A stretch of 6,496 bases of DNA from Candidatus Firestonebacteria bacterium RIFOXYA2_FULL_40_8 (GTDB lineage Bacteria > Oederibacteriota > D2-FULL-39-29), in assembly GCA_001778355.1 (NCBI GenBank), contig MFGS01000135.1, forward strand, positions 180 through 6,675. The letters run 5' to 3'. The position numbers and the translations under genes were made by a program. Position 1 is the stretch's first letter, and the number at the start of each line of letters is the position of its first letter. Positions 1-6,089 of the stretch are shown in pieces. The notes below the pieces were generated by a model. That model saw only the letters and a list, made by a program, of their open reading frames with translations. It did not search any database and was not told where the DNA came from.

Positions 1-1265
1 TCGTTGCTGAACTTCATCTCGGCTACACCGTTTGCATCGGCTGCGGAGAGCGCCAGAGTAACCGTTGTTATTGTAGTATACGCCGCGCCGGAGTTAATAC
101 TGATAGTTCCTGTTGGAGGTGTCGTATCTCCCGAACCCGTAAACAGAGTTATCGTATCCGTTACCGCCGTGGTGTTAATATTTGAAGCGCCGTCTTTGAA
201 TTTCACATACACTGTTTTTAACGCATCACCCGCAGATAGCGTCCACACTTTGCTTGTTCCGTAGACTTCAAAAGTACTGTAACTGCTCCCGTCATTGCTG
301 AACTGCATACTGACTACCGTTGAGCCGGAATCTGTTCCTGAAAGAGCAAGGGTAACTGTCGTAACATTGGTTGTTAACGCGCCGGTGTTGATATTCACAC
401 TCCCTGACGGAGCTATGCTATCCAATAATATCGTATCCGTAATATTCCCCGACCATAAATTCGCAGAGTTTAAATACTTCACATAAACGGTTTCTGTTCC
501 CTGACTGCTTCCCATGGTCCACGTCTTACTTACAGCGTAAGCTTCAGCAGTACTCCAGCTGGAGCCATCGTTACTGAACTGCATGCTGACCACTGTCGAT
601 CCTGAGTCAGTGGCGGTTAAGGCCAGCGTTACTGTGGTTGTAGTCGCATAAGTTGCGCCCGTATTAATACTTATTGTTCCCGCAGGGGCGGTGTTGTCAT
701 AAACAATGCTGTCACTCGCCGTTCCGCTCATCCAGTTACCAACAGCATCGGCGTACCTTACATAAACTGATTTTGCGCCTTCTGCGGAATCAAGTGTGTA
801 TACTTTTGTAGTCGCGAAACTTTCCGCAAGAGTCCAGTTAGACGTACCGTTATTGCTGAACTGCATCTGAGCTCCCGCTCCCATTCCGGAACCGGCGTCA
901 GCGGCGGATAAAGTCAAAGTCACAGTCGTTGTGTTTGTATATGAACTCCCGCTGTTAATACTTATCGTGCCGGTGGGTGCGGTGGTATCAAGTGTTATCG
1001 TATCCGAAGCCGGAGAACTCATCAAGTTCCCTGAATTATCTTTGTACTTTACGTAAACTGTTCTTACCCCGTCTGCACCTGCAGCAATCGTCCATACTTT
1101 AGTGGTTGCATATGCCTGCGCCGCGCTGTAACTCGAATTATCATTACTGAACTGCATGCTGACTACGGTTCCTTGCGAGTCGGTTGCGGATAAAGACAAA
1201 GTCACCGTTGTTAAATTAGTAGAACCCGAACCGCTGTTTATACTTATCGTACCTGTCGGAGGAGT
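1..1265 (-). repeat. Tandem Ig-like domain repeats, 4 complete and 1 partial
   Basis: Within the secreted protein, units begin at T(P/A)P-(T/A)G near 1265, 983, 692, 416 and 122. The complete units are 94, 97, 92 and 98 residues; the fifth is cut by the window edge. Each unit reads TxPxGxIxIN, then TTVTLxLxxxD, MQFSN(D/N)G, a Trp/Tyr-rich stretch, VYVKY and DTI. This resembles bacterial Ig-like/OmpL47-type stalk domains. Unit 2 carries an insertion (GSGMGAGA) before MQFSN. The segment coding MQFSN is nearly identical between units at the DNA level, so recent duplication or gene conversion is possible. Such arrays usually act as spacers or adhesive stalks. Confidence 0.85.
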
Positions 1266-2738
1266 TACATCTCCTGCGCTAATGTATTCAAACGCGCCGA
1301 TGCATTTTTGCGCTCCGCGTGTATTTCCTAAAATATCATCAGACGGCATGTAAGAAATATTAGCCGCGTTTACCGCAGGACTTCCGGCAGGTATGCTTCC
1401 ATAACTGTCAACCAGTCTCACAAACTCCTGTCTGATCGTTGTGTTCCCCGACGTAAATAAATTTGTACCGCTGTTCCATTCCGGAAGGACCACCCCGGTC
1501 TGATTTGTATTTAAAAGCGGGTTGGCTTCGACATGCGCAGGGTCGCTGTTAATATTTACAAAAAAAGCATCTGAGCCGGTTTGCGGGATCGCGCTTCCGT
1601 TATTCCAGTATAAGTTATTTAACCACGTCACATTTGTACAGCCCGTCCCCTGGTAGCCCATGGAAAAATCGGTCATCGTCCCGGTATAATCATCCCAGAT
1701 ATTATTATAGAAGTACATGCCGTCAGCCACGGGTTCGCCTGCCTCCGCCGTTACCCTTGCCGCATAAGACCAGCTCCCGACCGGAAGATTGCCAACGATT
1801 GTGTTTGCCCTGAAAGTTATATCTTTGCAGCCCTTGTCATTAAAAGCCCCCGAAGCAGGCAGAGCGGAATTACCGATAAAAAGACAATTTTCCACCAACC
1901 CGTCTTCCAGATCATAAGCAGGCGCGTGCGCATCCTCGCCAAAAAGTAAAAACCCCTGATCCGGCGGTCCTTGCCAGTTCATAAATATATTTCTTTTGAA
2001 AAAGTTATCATGATTGTTAAATGTGGAACTTGAATTTTTACAGACGATAAACGACCCATTGCAGGTTTTCGAGTTAGCGTCCTGGTAGTTATTAAAGAAA
2101 ATACAATCCTGTACGGTTACAAAATTTACCGTATTAATATCCATATGCTGGAACCCCTGCGCGGCCGCATAATTAAGATCGCGCCCCTGGTTGTAACAAA
2201 TATTGCTTTCAAAAGTAATTTTAGTGGTTCCTGTTGCATTTATTTTTATCATGTCATTAATATAATTGTCATGCAAAATACAATTACGAAATATTACGTC
2301 ATGAGCCATCGTGATATGGAGTAAATATTCGCCTTTGGAAGAATAATCGGCAGGCATAGGACCCTGATTGAACATTTCAAACCCGTCGAATATAACATTT
2401 GCACAGGAATCCATGGTGACAACCCGTACGTTTCCCCCGCTGACATTGGTAAGCCGTGCTTTATAGTAATTTTCGGCTCTAATAGTAGTTAAGGCCGTAA
2501 AGGCGCGGTAAATACCAACCCCTCCCTGATATAAACCGTCTTTTACCAATATTGTGCTTCCGTTGTCCGGGATTGCGGTAACAGCGTAAGATATTGTTGC
2601 CCATGGCGTACCGGAGGAACCGTCACCGGTAGAGTTACTTCCTGTTACAGCAACGTAATAAGTCCCGGGAAATACCGGTAGGGCTAAAATTAAAATCAAA
2701 ATACCAATTTCCAGTAACCTTCTTGATTTATTTTTCAT
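1..2738 (-). CDS. Large secreted beta-helix protein with tandem Ig-like repeats (3' end outside window)
   Basis: The frame is open from ATG at 2738 to the left edge (912 codons), so the C-terminus is missing. The start has a weak Shine-Dalgarno, GGTGG (2748-2752), 9 nt upstream. Residues 1-25 form a signal peptide: basic MKNKSRR, then a Leu/Ile-rich core ending near FPG. Residues 27-490 look like a right-handed parallel beta-helix. They open with YYVAVTGSN...PWATISYAV and ILVKDGLY, typical of secreted pectate-lyase-like and DUF1565-like proteins. Many short strands follow with Asn turns (VIFRNCILHDN, ITFESNICYNQ, VENCLFIGN). The domain closes with SPAVNAA...RGAQKCIGAFEY, resembling the usual end of choice-of-anchor/beta-helix domains. 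From residue 492 come Ig-like repeats. The protein is probably on the cell surface or released, and may bind or cleave polysaccharide; no catalytic residues could be assigned, so enzymatic activity is open. Any C-terminal anchor or sorting domain lies outside the window. Confidence 0.88.
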   Translation of the reverse strand, partial: MKNKSRRLLEIGILILILALPVFPGTYYVAVTGSNSTGDGSSGTPWATISYAVTAIPDNGSTILVKDGLYQGGVGIYRAFTALTTIRAENYYKARLTNVSGGNVRVVTMDSCANVIFDGFEMFNQGPMPADYSSKGEYLLHITMAHDVIFRNCILHDNYINDMIKINATGTTKITFESNICYNQGRDLNYAAAQGFQHMDINTVNFVTVQDCIFFNNYQDANSKTCNGSFIVCKNSSSTFNNHDNFFKRNIFMNWQGPPDQGFLLFGEDAHAPAYDLEDGLVENCLFIGNSALPASGAFNDKGCKDITFRANTIVGNLPVGSWSYAARVTAEAGEPVADGMYFYNNIWDDYTGTMTDFSMGYQGTGCTNVTWLNNLYWNNGSAIPQTGSDAFFVNINSDPAHVEANPLLNTNQTGVVLPEWNSGTNLFTSGNTTIRQEFVRLVDSYGSIPAGSPAVNAANISYMPSDDILGNTRGAQKCIGAFEYISAGDVTPPTGTISINSGSGSTNLTTVTLSLSATDSQGTVVSMQFSNDNSSYSAAQAYATTKVWTIAAGADGVRTVYVKYKDNSGNLMSSPASDTITLDTTAPTGTISINSGSSYTNTTTVTLTLSAADAGSGMGAGAQMQFSNNGTSNWTLAESFATTKVYTLDSAEGAKSVYVRYADAVGNWMSGTASDSIVYDNTAPAGTISINTGATYATTTTVTLALTATDSGSTVVSMQFSNDGSSWSTAEAYAVSKTWTMGSSQGTETVYVKYLNSANLWSGNITDTILLDSIAPSGSVNINTGALTTNVTTVTLALSGTDSGSTVVSMQFSNDGSSYSTFEVYGTSKVWTLSAGDALKTVYVKFKDGASNINTTAVTDTITLFTGSGDTTPPTGTISINSGAAYTTITTVTLALSAADANGVAEMKFSN

Positions 2739-2815
2739 AATTTAAATCCACCGTACTTTTTCTCTTGGTTGAACACATAATTCTAAGTTATGCTTTCTAT
2801 ATTATATATAGACAA

Positions 2816-2843
2816 AGTATACAACCTTTTCAGCGCTTTTCAA
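2816..2843 (-). promoter_or_regulatory. Candidate sigma70-like promoter of the beta-helix gene
   Basis: On the minus strand, TTGAAA (2843-2838) is followed after 16 bp by TATACT (2821-2816), about 80 nt upstream of the ATG at 2738. An 8-bp direct repeat AAAGGTTG (2848-2841 and 2829-2822, period 19 bp) overlaps the -35 box and the spacer, around the palindrome AGCGCT, and could be a regulator site. This gives the gene a promoter of its own rather than relying on readthrough from the regulator gene. The rest of the 220-bp gap shows no convincing terminator for the upstream gene. Prediction only; other AT-rich -10-like sequences lie nearby. Confidence 0.4.
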
Positions 2844-2958
2844 CCTTTATAGAGAATATAGGCGTTTTTTAGCAATAATCTGCACTCTTTAACGTCCAAC
2901 TAACACCTTTTCCTTGTTTTTAGCGCAGGGTGGAAACGGGGCAGGTTTTTTCAAGCGA

Positions 2959-5151
2959 TCATTTCAAACGGAATTCGGTGGGAGTCAGCTTTGTCTGCTT
3001 CTTGAATAATTGGCAGAAGTAGGAAATATCCGGATAGCCGACCATGTTGGCAACTTCGCTTACGTTTAATTTAACATTCTTTAAAAGCTCTTTCGCTTTT
3101 TCAATCCTTATTTTTATGACATAGTCAAAGATAGTCATATTTGTCTCAAATTTAAATATTTTCGCAAGATAATCGGGACTCAGCCGGACCGCAAACGCAA
3201 TATCTTCAAGCGTTATCTTTTTTTCGTAGTTAGCTTCAATGAAAACAACCACAGTTTCGACAAATTTGCTGTAAATCTTATGTCTTTTAAGCCGCTTAAT
3301 ATCATTGGCTAAACTACTCAGTGTTTCTTCTATGGTTTTTTCTTTTTTTAACGCCGCGGCTATTTTTTTATACGCCATGATGGAGATGAGATCATAATTG
3401 TTTATTTCGTTACAAGGAGACCTCCCGTTTTTCAGGATATTCAAGGCCTCGATGTAATAAGGTTTTTGTTCCAATATCTCCCTGTCTTTCCAAAAAGCAG
3501 TCCTGACAGGAAAAGGACAGCCCCCTGCCAGCTCCACTTTCCTGGCGGTTTTAATATCCGAAATATACTTTAAAAATGCAAGCGCGGATTTAAGGTATTT
3601 TGTATTTTTAGGAACTACAAAACAGGAGCCGTCGATAACACCGTAACCTTTTTCGCCCCCATTCATTCTCGGTAAAGGCGCCAGCCCCACTTTATTTTTA
3701 AGCGGGGAATTTCTATTATAAAGATCACGGAGTATAAAGGGCTGGTTTTTCATGAAAATCACCTTCCCTTTTTCAAAATCCCGTTGCATCTGATTTCCGT
3801 AATACGAGGTTACCCCTTCCGGCATAATTTTATGTTTATAAATAAGATCGTGCATTAACCGGAACGCTTCTTTTGCTTTGTCGGAAGAAACCGCTATATT
3901 ACCGCTTTTATCAATGAGTTCAGCGCCATTGCTCCATAAAAACTCAAGAAAACCTCCGGTCAGATCCATACCCTCCCCGCAAAAATACAGAAGCCCGGAA
4001 AGTTCCGGATCATTTTCCTCTTTCATGATATGCTTTGAATATTCTATTAATTTTTCCCAGGTATCGGGCACGGCCAGTCCGTATTTTTCCAAAAGATCTT
4101 TTCTGTAGACTAAACAGCGGGTATAAGCATCATCCGGAATGCCGTATATTTTATTTTCAAAAGTGCAGGCGTTCAAGGTTTTTTCATAAAATACTTCCTT
4201 GTCAAATTGCTCGTCAAGGCCAAAAAGCAGACCTTCGCTCGCAAGTTTCTGCATCTGCGAGTAAAACAGCGTGCAGACTCCGAGTGTGGTGTTTTTCTGG
4301 GCGATTAAACTTATCTTGTCCTGCTTATTGAATTCCTCTGTTTTGTGTATAACAACATTGGGATTTTTTTTGTTAAACGTCTCTATAAACTCGTCTTCCA
4401 GCTTCCCATAAGAAATATGCAGGCCTATTTCTGAAACCGCGGGATTACTGCCAAGTACATCTTTATAACCTTCCATAACCTCGCCAATCTCTATTTTGCC
4501 GTCCTTGCTCATTTTCAGCTCTCTTATCTTTGTATCATAGCTTATGCCTTTTGCTTTTATTATGACCAGCACTTTTAAAATTTCGCTGGCAACCTCCACC
4601 TGTTTTATTACTACTATACCGTCAACCAGCGAGGGCAGTTTGGAAGTACCCAGCCCGAAATATTTTTCCTCTTCAAATACTTCCGCGGTAATGACCGTTG
4701 AAACATTATATTGTTTTATGAGTTCCAGCACCCCGCTGAATTCTTTTTCCACCCGGGAATCGGCGTCAAGCGAGAGACCGTCTATTACCAGCCGTCCGGG
4801 TTTTACGGCTTTAAGATATTTTTGTAATAATGATTTTATTTTATTCTTCTTCAGGTGCGCGGGCGTGATCAAAACAAGGTCTTTATTTTTAATACGTATA
4901 TCCCAGTTAATATTCAGGTTGCTATAAAACTGCAGAGTTCTTATGGGGTTTTCAAGCAGAGAGATAAAAAGGCATTTTTCGCCGGATTCCAGACCTTCCC
5001 GTATAAACTGGATAGCAGCCGAAGTTTTACCCGAACCTGTACGGCCGGAGACGAGAAAAACACTGCCTTGTATAAAGCCCCCTTCCAGCATTTCATCCAG
5101 ACCGGGGACGCCGGTTTTTATTCTTTTTAATTCATTTTTTTGTTTAGCCAT
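2959..5151 (-). CDS. KaiC-like ATPase / solute-binding domain / AraC-type HTH fusion regulator
   Basis: A 730-residue protein with three recognisable parts. Residues 9-228 are a KaiC/RadA-type RecA fold: TGVPGLDEML, Walker A GRTGSGKT (36-43), Walker B-like RLVIDG (D124), and the family's closing pattern around KVLVIIKAKG...IEIGE. At the KaiC 'FEESP' position it reads LLENP (65-69), so only one of the two usual glutamates (E67) remains. Residues 240-610 match a type-1 extracellular solute-binding protein (SBP_bac_1): KIYGIPDDAY, VPDTWEKLIEYSK, FLWSNGAELID, FEKGKVIFMKNQP, KVGLAPLP. There is no signal peptide or membrane segment, so this domain should be cytoplasmic. Residues 625-730 are an AraC-type DNA-binding domain with two HTH units (646-666 and 696-716) and the signature VANMVGYPDISYFCQLFKK. 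ATG at 5151 is chosen because AAGGA lies 5 nt upstream and the predicted promoter lies just beyond. Likely role: a ligand- and ATP-responsive transcription factor. Domain calls are firm; ligand, nucleotide role and targets are inferred. Confidence 0.93.
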   Translation of the reverse strand: MAKQKNELKRIKTGVPGLDEMLEGGFIQGSVFLVSGRTGSGKTSAAIQFIREGLESGEKCLFISLLENPIRTLQFYSNLNINWDIRIKNKDLVLITPAHLKKNKIKSLLQKYLKAVKPGRLVIDGLSLDADSRVEKEFSGVLELIKQYNVSTVITAEVFEEEKYFGLGTSKLPSLVDGIVVIKQVEVASEILKVLVIIKAKGISYDTKIRELKMSKDGKIEIGEVMEGYKDVLGSNPAVSEIGLHISYGKLEDEFIETFNKKNPNVVIHKTEEFNKQDKISLIAQKNTTLGVCTLFYSQMQKLASEGLLFGLDEQFDKEVFYEKTLNACTFENKIYGIPDDAYTRCLVYRKDLLEKYGLAVPDTWEKLIEYSKHIMKEENDPELSGLLYFCGEGMDLTGGFLEFLWSNGAELIDKSGNIAVSSDKAKEAFRLMHDLIYKHKIMPEGVTSYYGNQMQRDFEKGKVIFMKNQPFILRDLYNRNSPLKNKVGLAPLPRMNGGEKGYGVIDGSCFVVPKNTKYLKSALAFLKYISDIKTARKVELAGGCPFPVRTAFWKDREILEQKPYYIEALNILKNGRSPCNEINNYDLISIMAYKKIAAALKKEKTIEETLSSLANDIKRLKRHKIYSKFVETVVVFIEANYEKKITLEDIAFAVRLSPDYLAKIFKFETNMTIFDYVIKIRIEKAKELLKNVKLNVSEVANMVGYPDISYFCQLFKKQTKLTPTEFRLK

Positions 5152-5156
5152 GGTAA

Positions 5157-5161
5157 TCCTT
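5157..5161 (-). promoter_or_regulatory. Ribosome binding site fixing the start of the fusion regulator
   Basis: AAGGA on the minus strand is 5 nt from ATG at 5151. The frame extends upstream to a TTG at 5220 (23 more codons). That TTG is the first half of the -35 hexamer TTGACA and lies upstream of the predicted transcription start, so the ATG is preferred. Confidence 0.75.
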
Positions 5162-5190
5162 ATCTTCCAAAGCAAGGAATATTTACTAAC

Positions 5191-5220
5191 ATGATACACC
5201 CCTAAAACACGCGTTGTCAA
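5191..5220 (-). promoter_or_regulatory. Sigma70-like promoter of the fusion regulator
   Basis: The minus strand has a consensus TTGACA (5220-5215), an 18-bp spacer, and TATCAT (5196-5191, five of six matching TATAAT). The predicted transcription start is near 5184, giving a leader of about 33 nt before the ATG at 5151. The upstream edge of the -35 box abuts a direct repeat that may be an operator. Confidence 0.6.
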
Positions 5221-5238
5221 TGTTAAAGGGATGTTAAA
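5220..5238. promoter_or_regulatory. Candidate operator: 11-bp-period direct repeat next to -35
   Basis: ATGTTAAA occurs at 5220-5227 and 5231-5238 (TTTAACAT read in the direction of the regulator promoter). The copies are separated by 3 bp, so they repeat once per helical turn. The proximal copy overlaps the -35 hexamer by one base. AraC-family proteins commonly bind direct repeats beside -35, so this is a plausible autoregulatory site for the adjacent regulator. The motif also occurs once by chance inside a coding region (3070-3077), so the single 8-mer is not specific; the paired arrangement is the evidence. Confidence 0.4.
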
Positions 5239-5341
5239 CGCCTTATTTTATAATACCGGACATTTAATAGCCGGCTTTTGAATACAACTACAAGTTCTAT
5301 CTTTTGCAGCCCGTCCTTTCCGTAACCCGGGAATATTTTGT

Positions 5342-5349
5342 TTTAACGT
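5342..5349 (+). promoter_or_regulatory. Candidate single half-site at the divergent promoter
   Basis: TTTAACGT differs by one base from the TTTAACAT unit at the regulator promoter. It lies in the same orientation and register relative to the -35 hexamer of the plus-strand promoter, again overlapping it by one base. No second copy is seen 11 bp upstream. It suggests co-regulation of the exported-protein gene, but a single 8-mer in AT-rich DNA is weak support. Confidence 0.25.
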
Positions 5350-5377
5350 TTACTTGTTTTGTTCTAAAAAGTATAAT
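5349..5377 (+). promoter_or_regulatory. Sigma70-like promoter of the small exported protein
   Basis: TTTACT (5349-5354, four of six matching TTGACA) is followed after 17 bp by a perfect TATAAT (5372-5377). The predicted start is near 5384, about 35 nt before the TTG start codon at 5419. It diverges from the regulator promoter, with about 130 bp between the two -35 boxes. Confidence 0.55.
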
Positions 5378-5409
5378 ATATATTAGAATGTTTTTTAAGT
5401 TAGCTAACA

Positions 5410-5417
5410 GGGGGAAG
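5410..5417 (+). promoter_or_regulatory. Purine-rich ribosome binding site before a TTG start
   Basis: GGGGGAAG lies immediately upstream of TTG at 5419. It supports this non-ATG start over the in-frame ATG eight codons later (5443). That later start would remove the basic residues K2 and R3 of the signal peptide. Confidence 0.5.
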
Positions 5418-5418
5418 T

Positions 5419-5889
5419 TTGAAAAGATATATTTTAGCAGTGATGTTTCTGGCTTCTTTTATTGCAGCTGAGGACATTGGTTTAAAATTCAGGCTTGAAC
5501 CATACGATAATATCTCTCCGAAAGAAAATATATCTTTTTTTGTGCCTTTTGCAAAAGGTGTTTTAACGGGCAACGAGGATATTCTGCTCGCTTTTCCGGG
5601 ACTAAAGATTTTTCCGCAGAAAAAAATCATCTGCAGCTGGGATGATAAATCCGTAAGAGTACTGGAACTTTCACTTGCGGGTCTGGAAGGAAGAACCACG
5701 CTCGAAGGCGTGATCTACTGGGGTAATCTCGAAAAACAAAAAAAAGAAGCGGAAGAAAAAGAAAAAAAAGCAGCCGGGCCGGATTTAACTAAAAAAATAC
5801 CTGTAGGTACTCATGCTTTTTCATTTTCAGTGTATGATTACCAGAAGATACACACCACTTATACATTAGGATTAAAAATTGAATCTTAA
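5419..5889 (+). CDS. Small exported protein of unknown function
   Basis: A 156-residue protein starting at TTG with a GGGGGAAG site just upstream. Residues 1-17 form a short signal peptide (MKR, hydrophobic core, likely cleavage after FIAA before EDIG). No lipobox cysteine is seen, so a periplasmic or secreted protein is likelier than a lipoprotein. The mature part is predicted mainly beta: SFFVPFAKGVL, CSWDDKSVRVLELSLAGLEGRTTLEGVIYWG, and a closing THAFSFSVYDY...TYTLGLKI. A Lys/Glu-rich hydrophilic segment at 105-118, coded by two runs of eight A, separates them and may be a flexible or helical linker. I do not recognise the family. It is transcribed divergently from the KaiC-SBP-AraC gene with a similar motif at its -35 box, so control by that regulator is possible. 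A hairpin about 55 nt after the stop may end its transcript. Confidence 0.75.
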   Translation: MKRYILAVMFLASFIAAEDIGLKFRLEPYDNISPKENISFFVPFAKGVLTGNEDILLAFPGLKIFPQKKIICSWDDKSVRVLELSLAGLEGRTTLEGVIYWGNLEKQKKEAEEKEKKAAGPDLTKKIPVGTHAFSFSVYDYQKIHTTYTLGLKIES

Positions 5890-5942
5890 TATTATCAGTT
5901 ATAACTTTCAGAGAAACCTTATTTTTATCTATTAAAACACTT

Positions 5943-5967
5943 CACTTTTTAACATTTAAAAAAAGTG
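5943..5967 (+). terminator. AT-rich hairpin in the convergent gap, possible terminator
   Basis: CACTTTTTAA (5943-5952) can pair with TTAAAAA and GTG (5956-5967) around a CAT loop, with a two-base AA bulge. It lies between two convergent genes, where a bidirectional terminator is expected. The stem is mostly A-T and no strong U-tract follows on either strand, so the call is weak. Confidence 0.3.
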
Positions 5968-5993
5968 GCATATTTTATCAAAATTACAGCTTT

Positions 5994-6089
5994 ACTCTAT
6001 CTAAATCTTTAAATTAATTCAAAATAGTTTTACTTTATCTCAATCCCTAGCTTAGAATCCCTTCACTTTATCTCAATCCTCAATTTAGG
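5994..6089 (-). repeat. Degenerate repeat: duplicated 3' end of the neighbouring gene
   Basis: ACTTTATCTCAATCC occurs at 6065-6079, covering the stop and last codons of the minus-strand gene, and again exactly at 6032-6046, 33 bp (11 codons) away. A third, degenerate copy ACTCTATCTAAATC (12 of 14 matching) is at 5994-6007. Read in the gene's frame, the second copy gives DSKLGIEIK then TAA, against YPKLRIEIK then TGA at the real end. The third copy is not at an 11-codon interval (38 bp) and is out of frame. Confidence 0.65.

Noticed and set aside
4..486. Plus-strand open frames at 4-264 and 295-486 (and 1156-1353) with similar proteins
   Set aside because: They are antisense to the Ig-like repeats of the long minus-strand gene. 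They resemble each other only because the repeats do, and have no ribosome binding sites or recognisable domains.
1..1265. Regularly spaced repeats considered as a CRISPR array
   Set aside because: The period is near 280-295 bp, the copies are diverged and in frame within a coding region; they are protein domain repeats.
2739..2958. Terminator for the fusion regulator in the gap before the beta-helix gene
   Set aside because: I found no GC-rich stem followed by a T-run on the minus strand; partial transcriptional readthrough cannot be excluded.
3878..5194. Several plus-strand open frames of 76-127 codons
   Set aside because: They lie antisense within the fusion regulator, whose three domains are unambiguous on the minus strand. 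Their compositions look like shadow translations.
5256..5280. Hairpin CCGG...CCGG followed by CTTTT, as a possible terminator
   Set aside because: The stem is only four base pairs with an 11-base loop, and no gene ends nearby on the plus strand.
5400..5699. Minus-strand open frame of 99 codons
   Set aside because: It is antisense to the exported-protein gene, which has a signal peptide, promoter and ribosome binding site on the plus strand.
5738..5769. Two runs of eight A (5738-5745 and 5762-5769) as programmed slippage sites
   Set aside because: They fit a Lys/Glu-rich linker in the normal frame, and no alternative-frame product of interest or stimulatory structure is seen.
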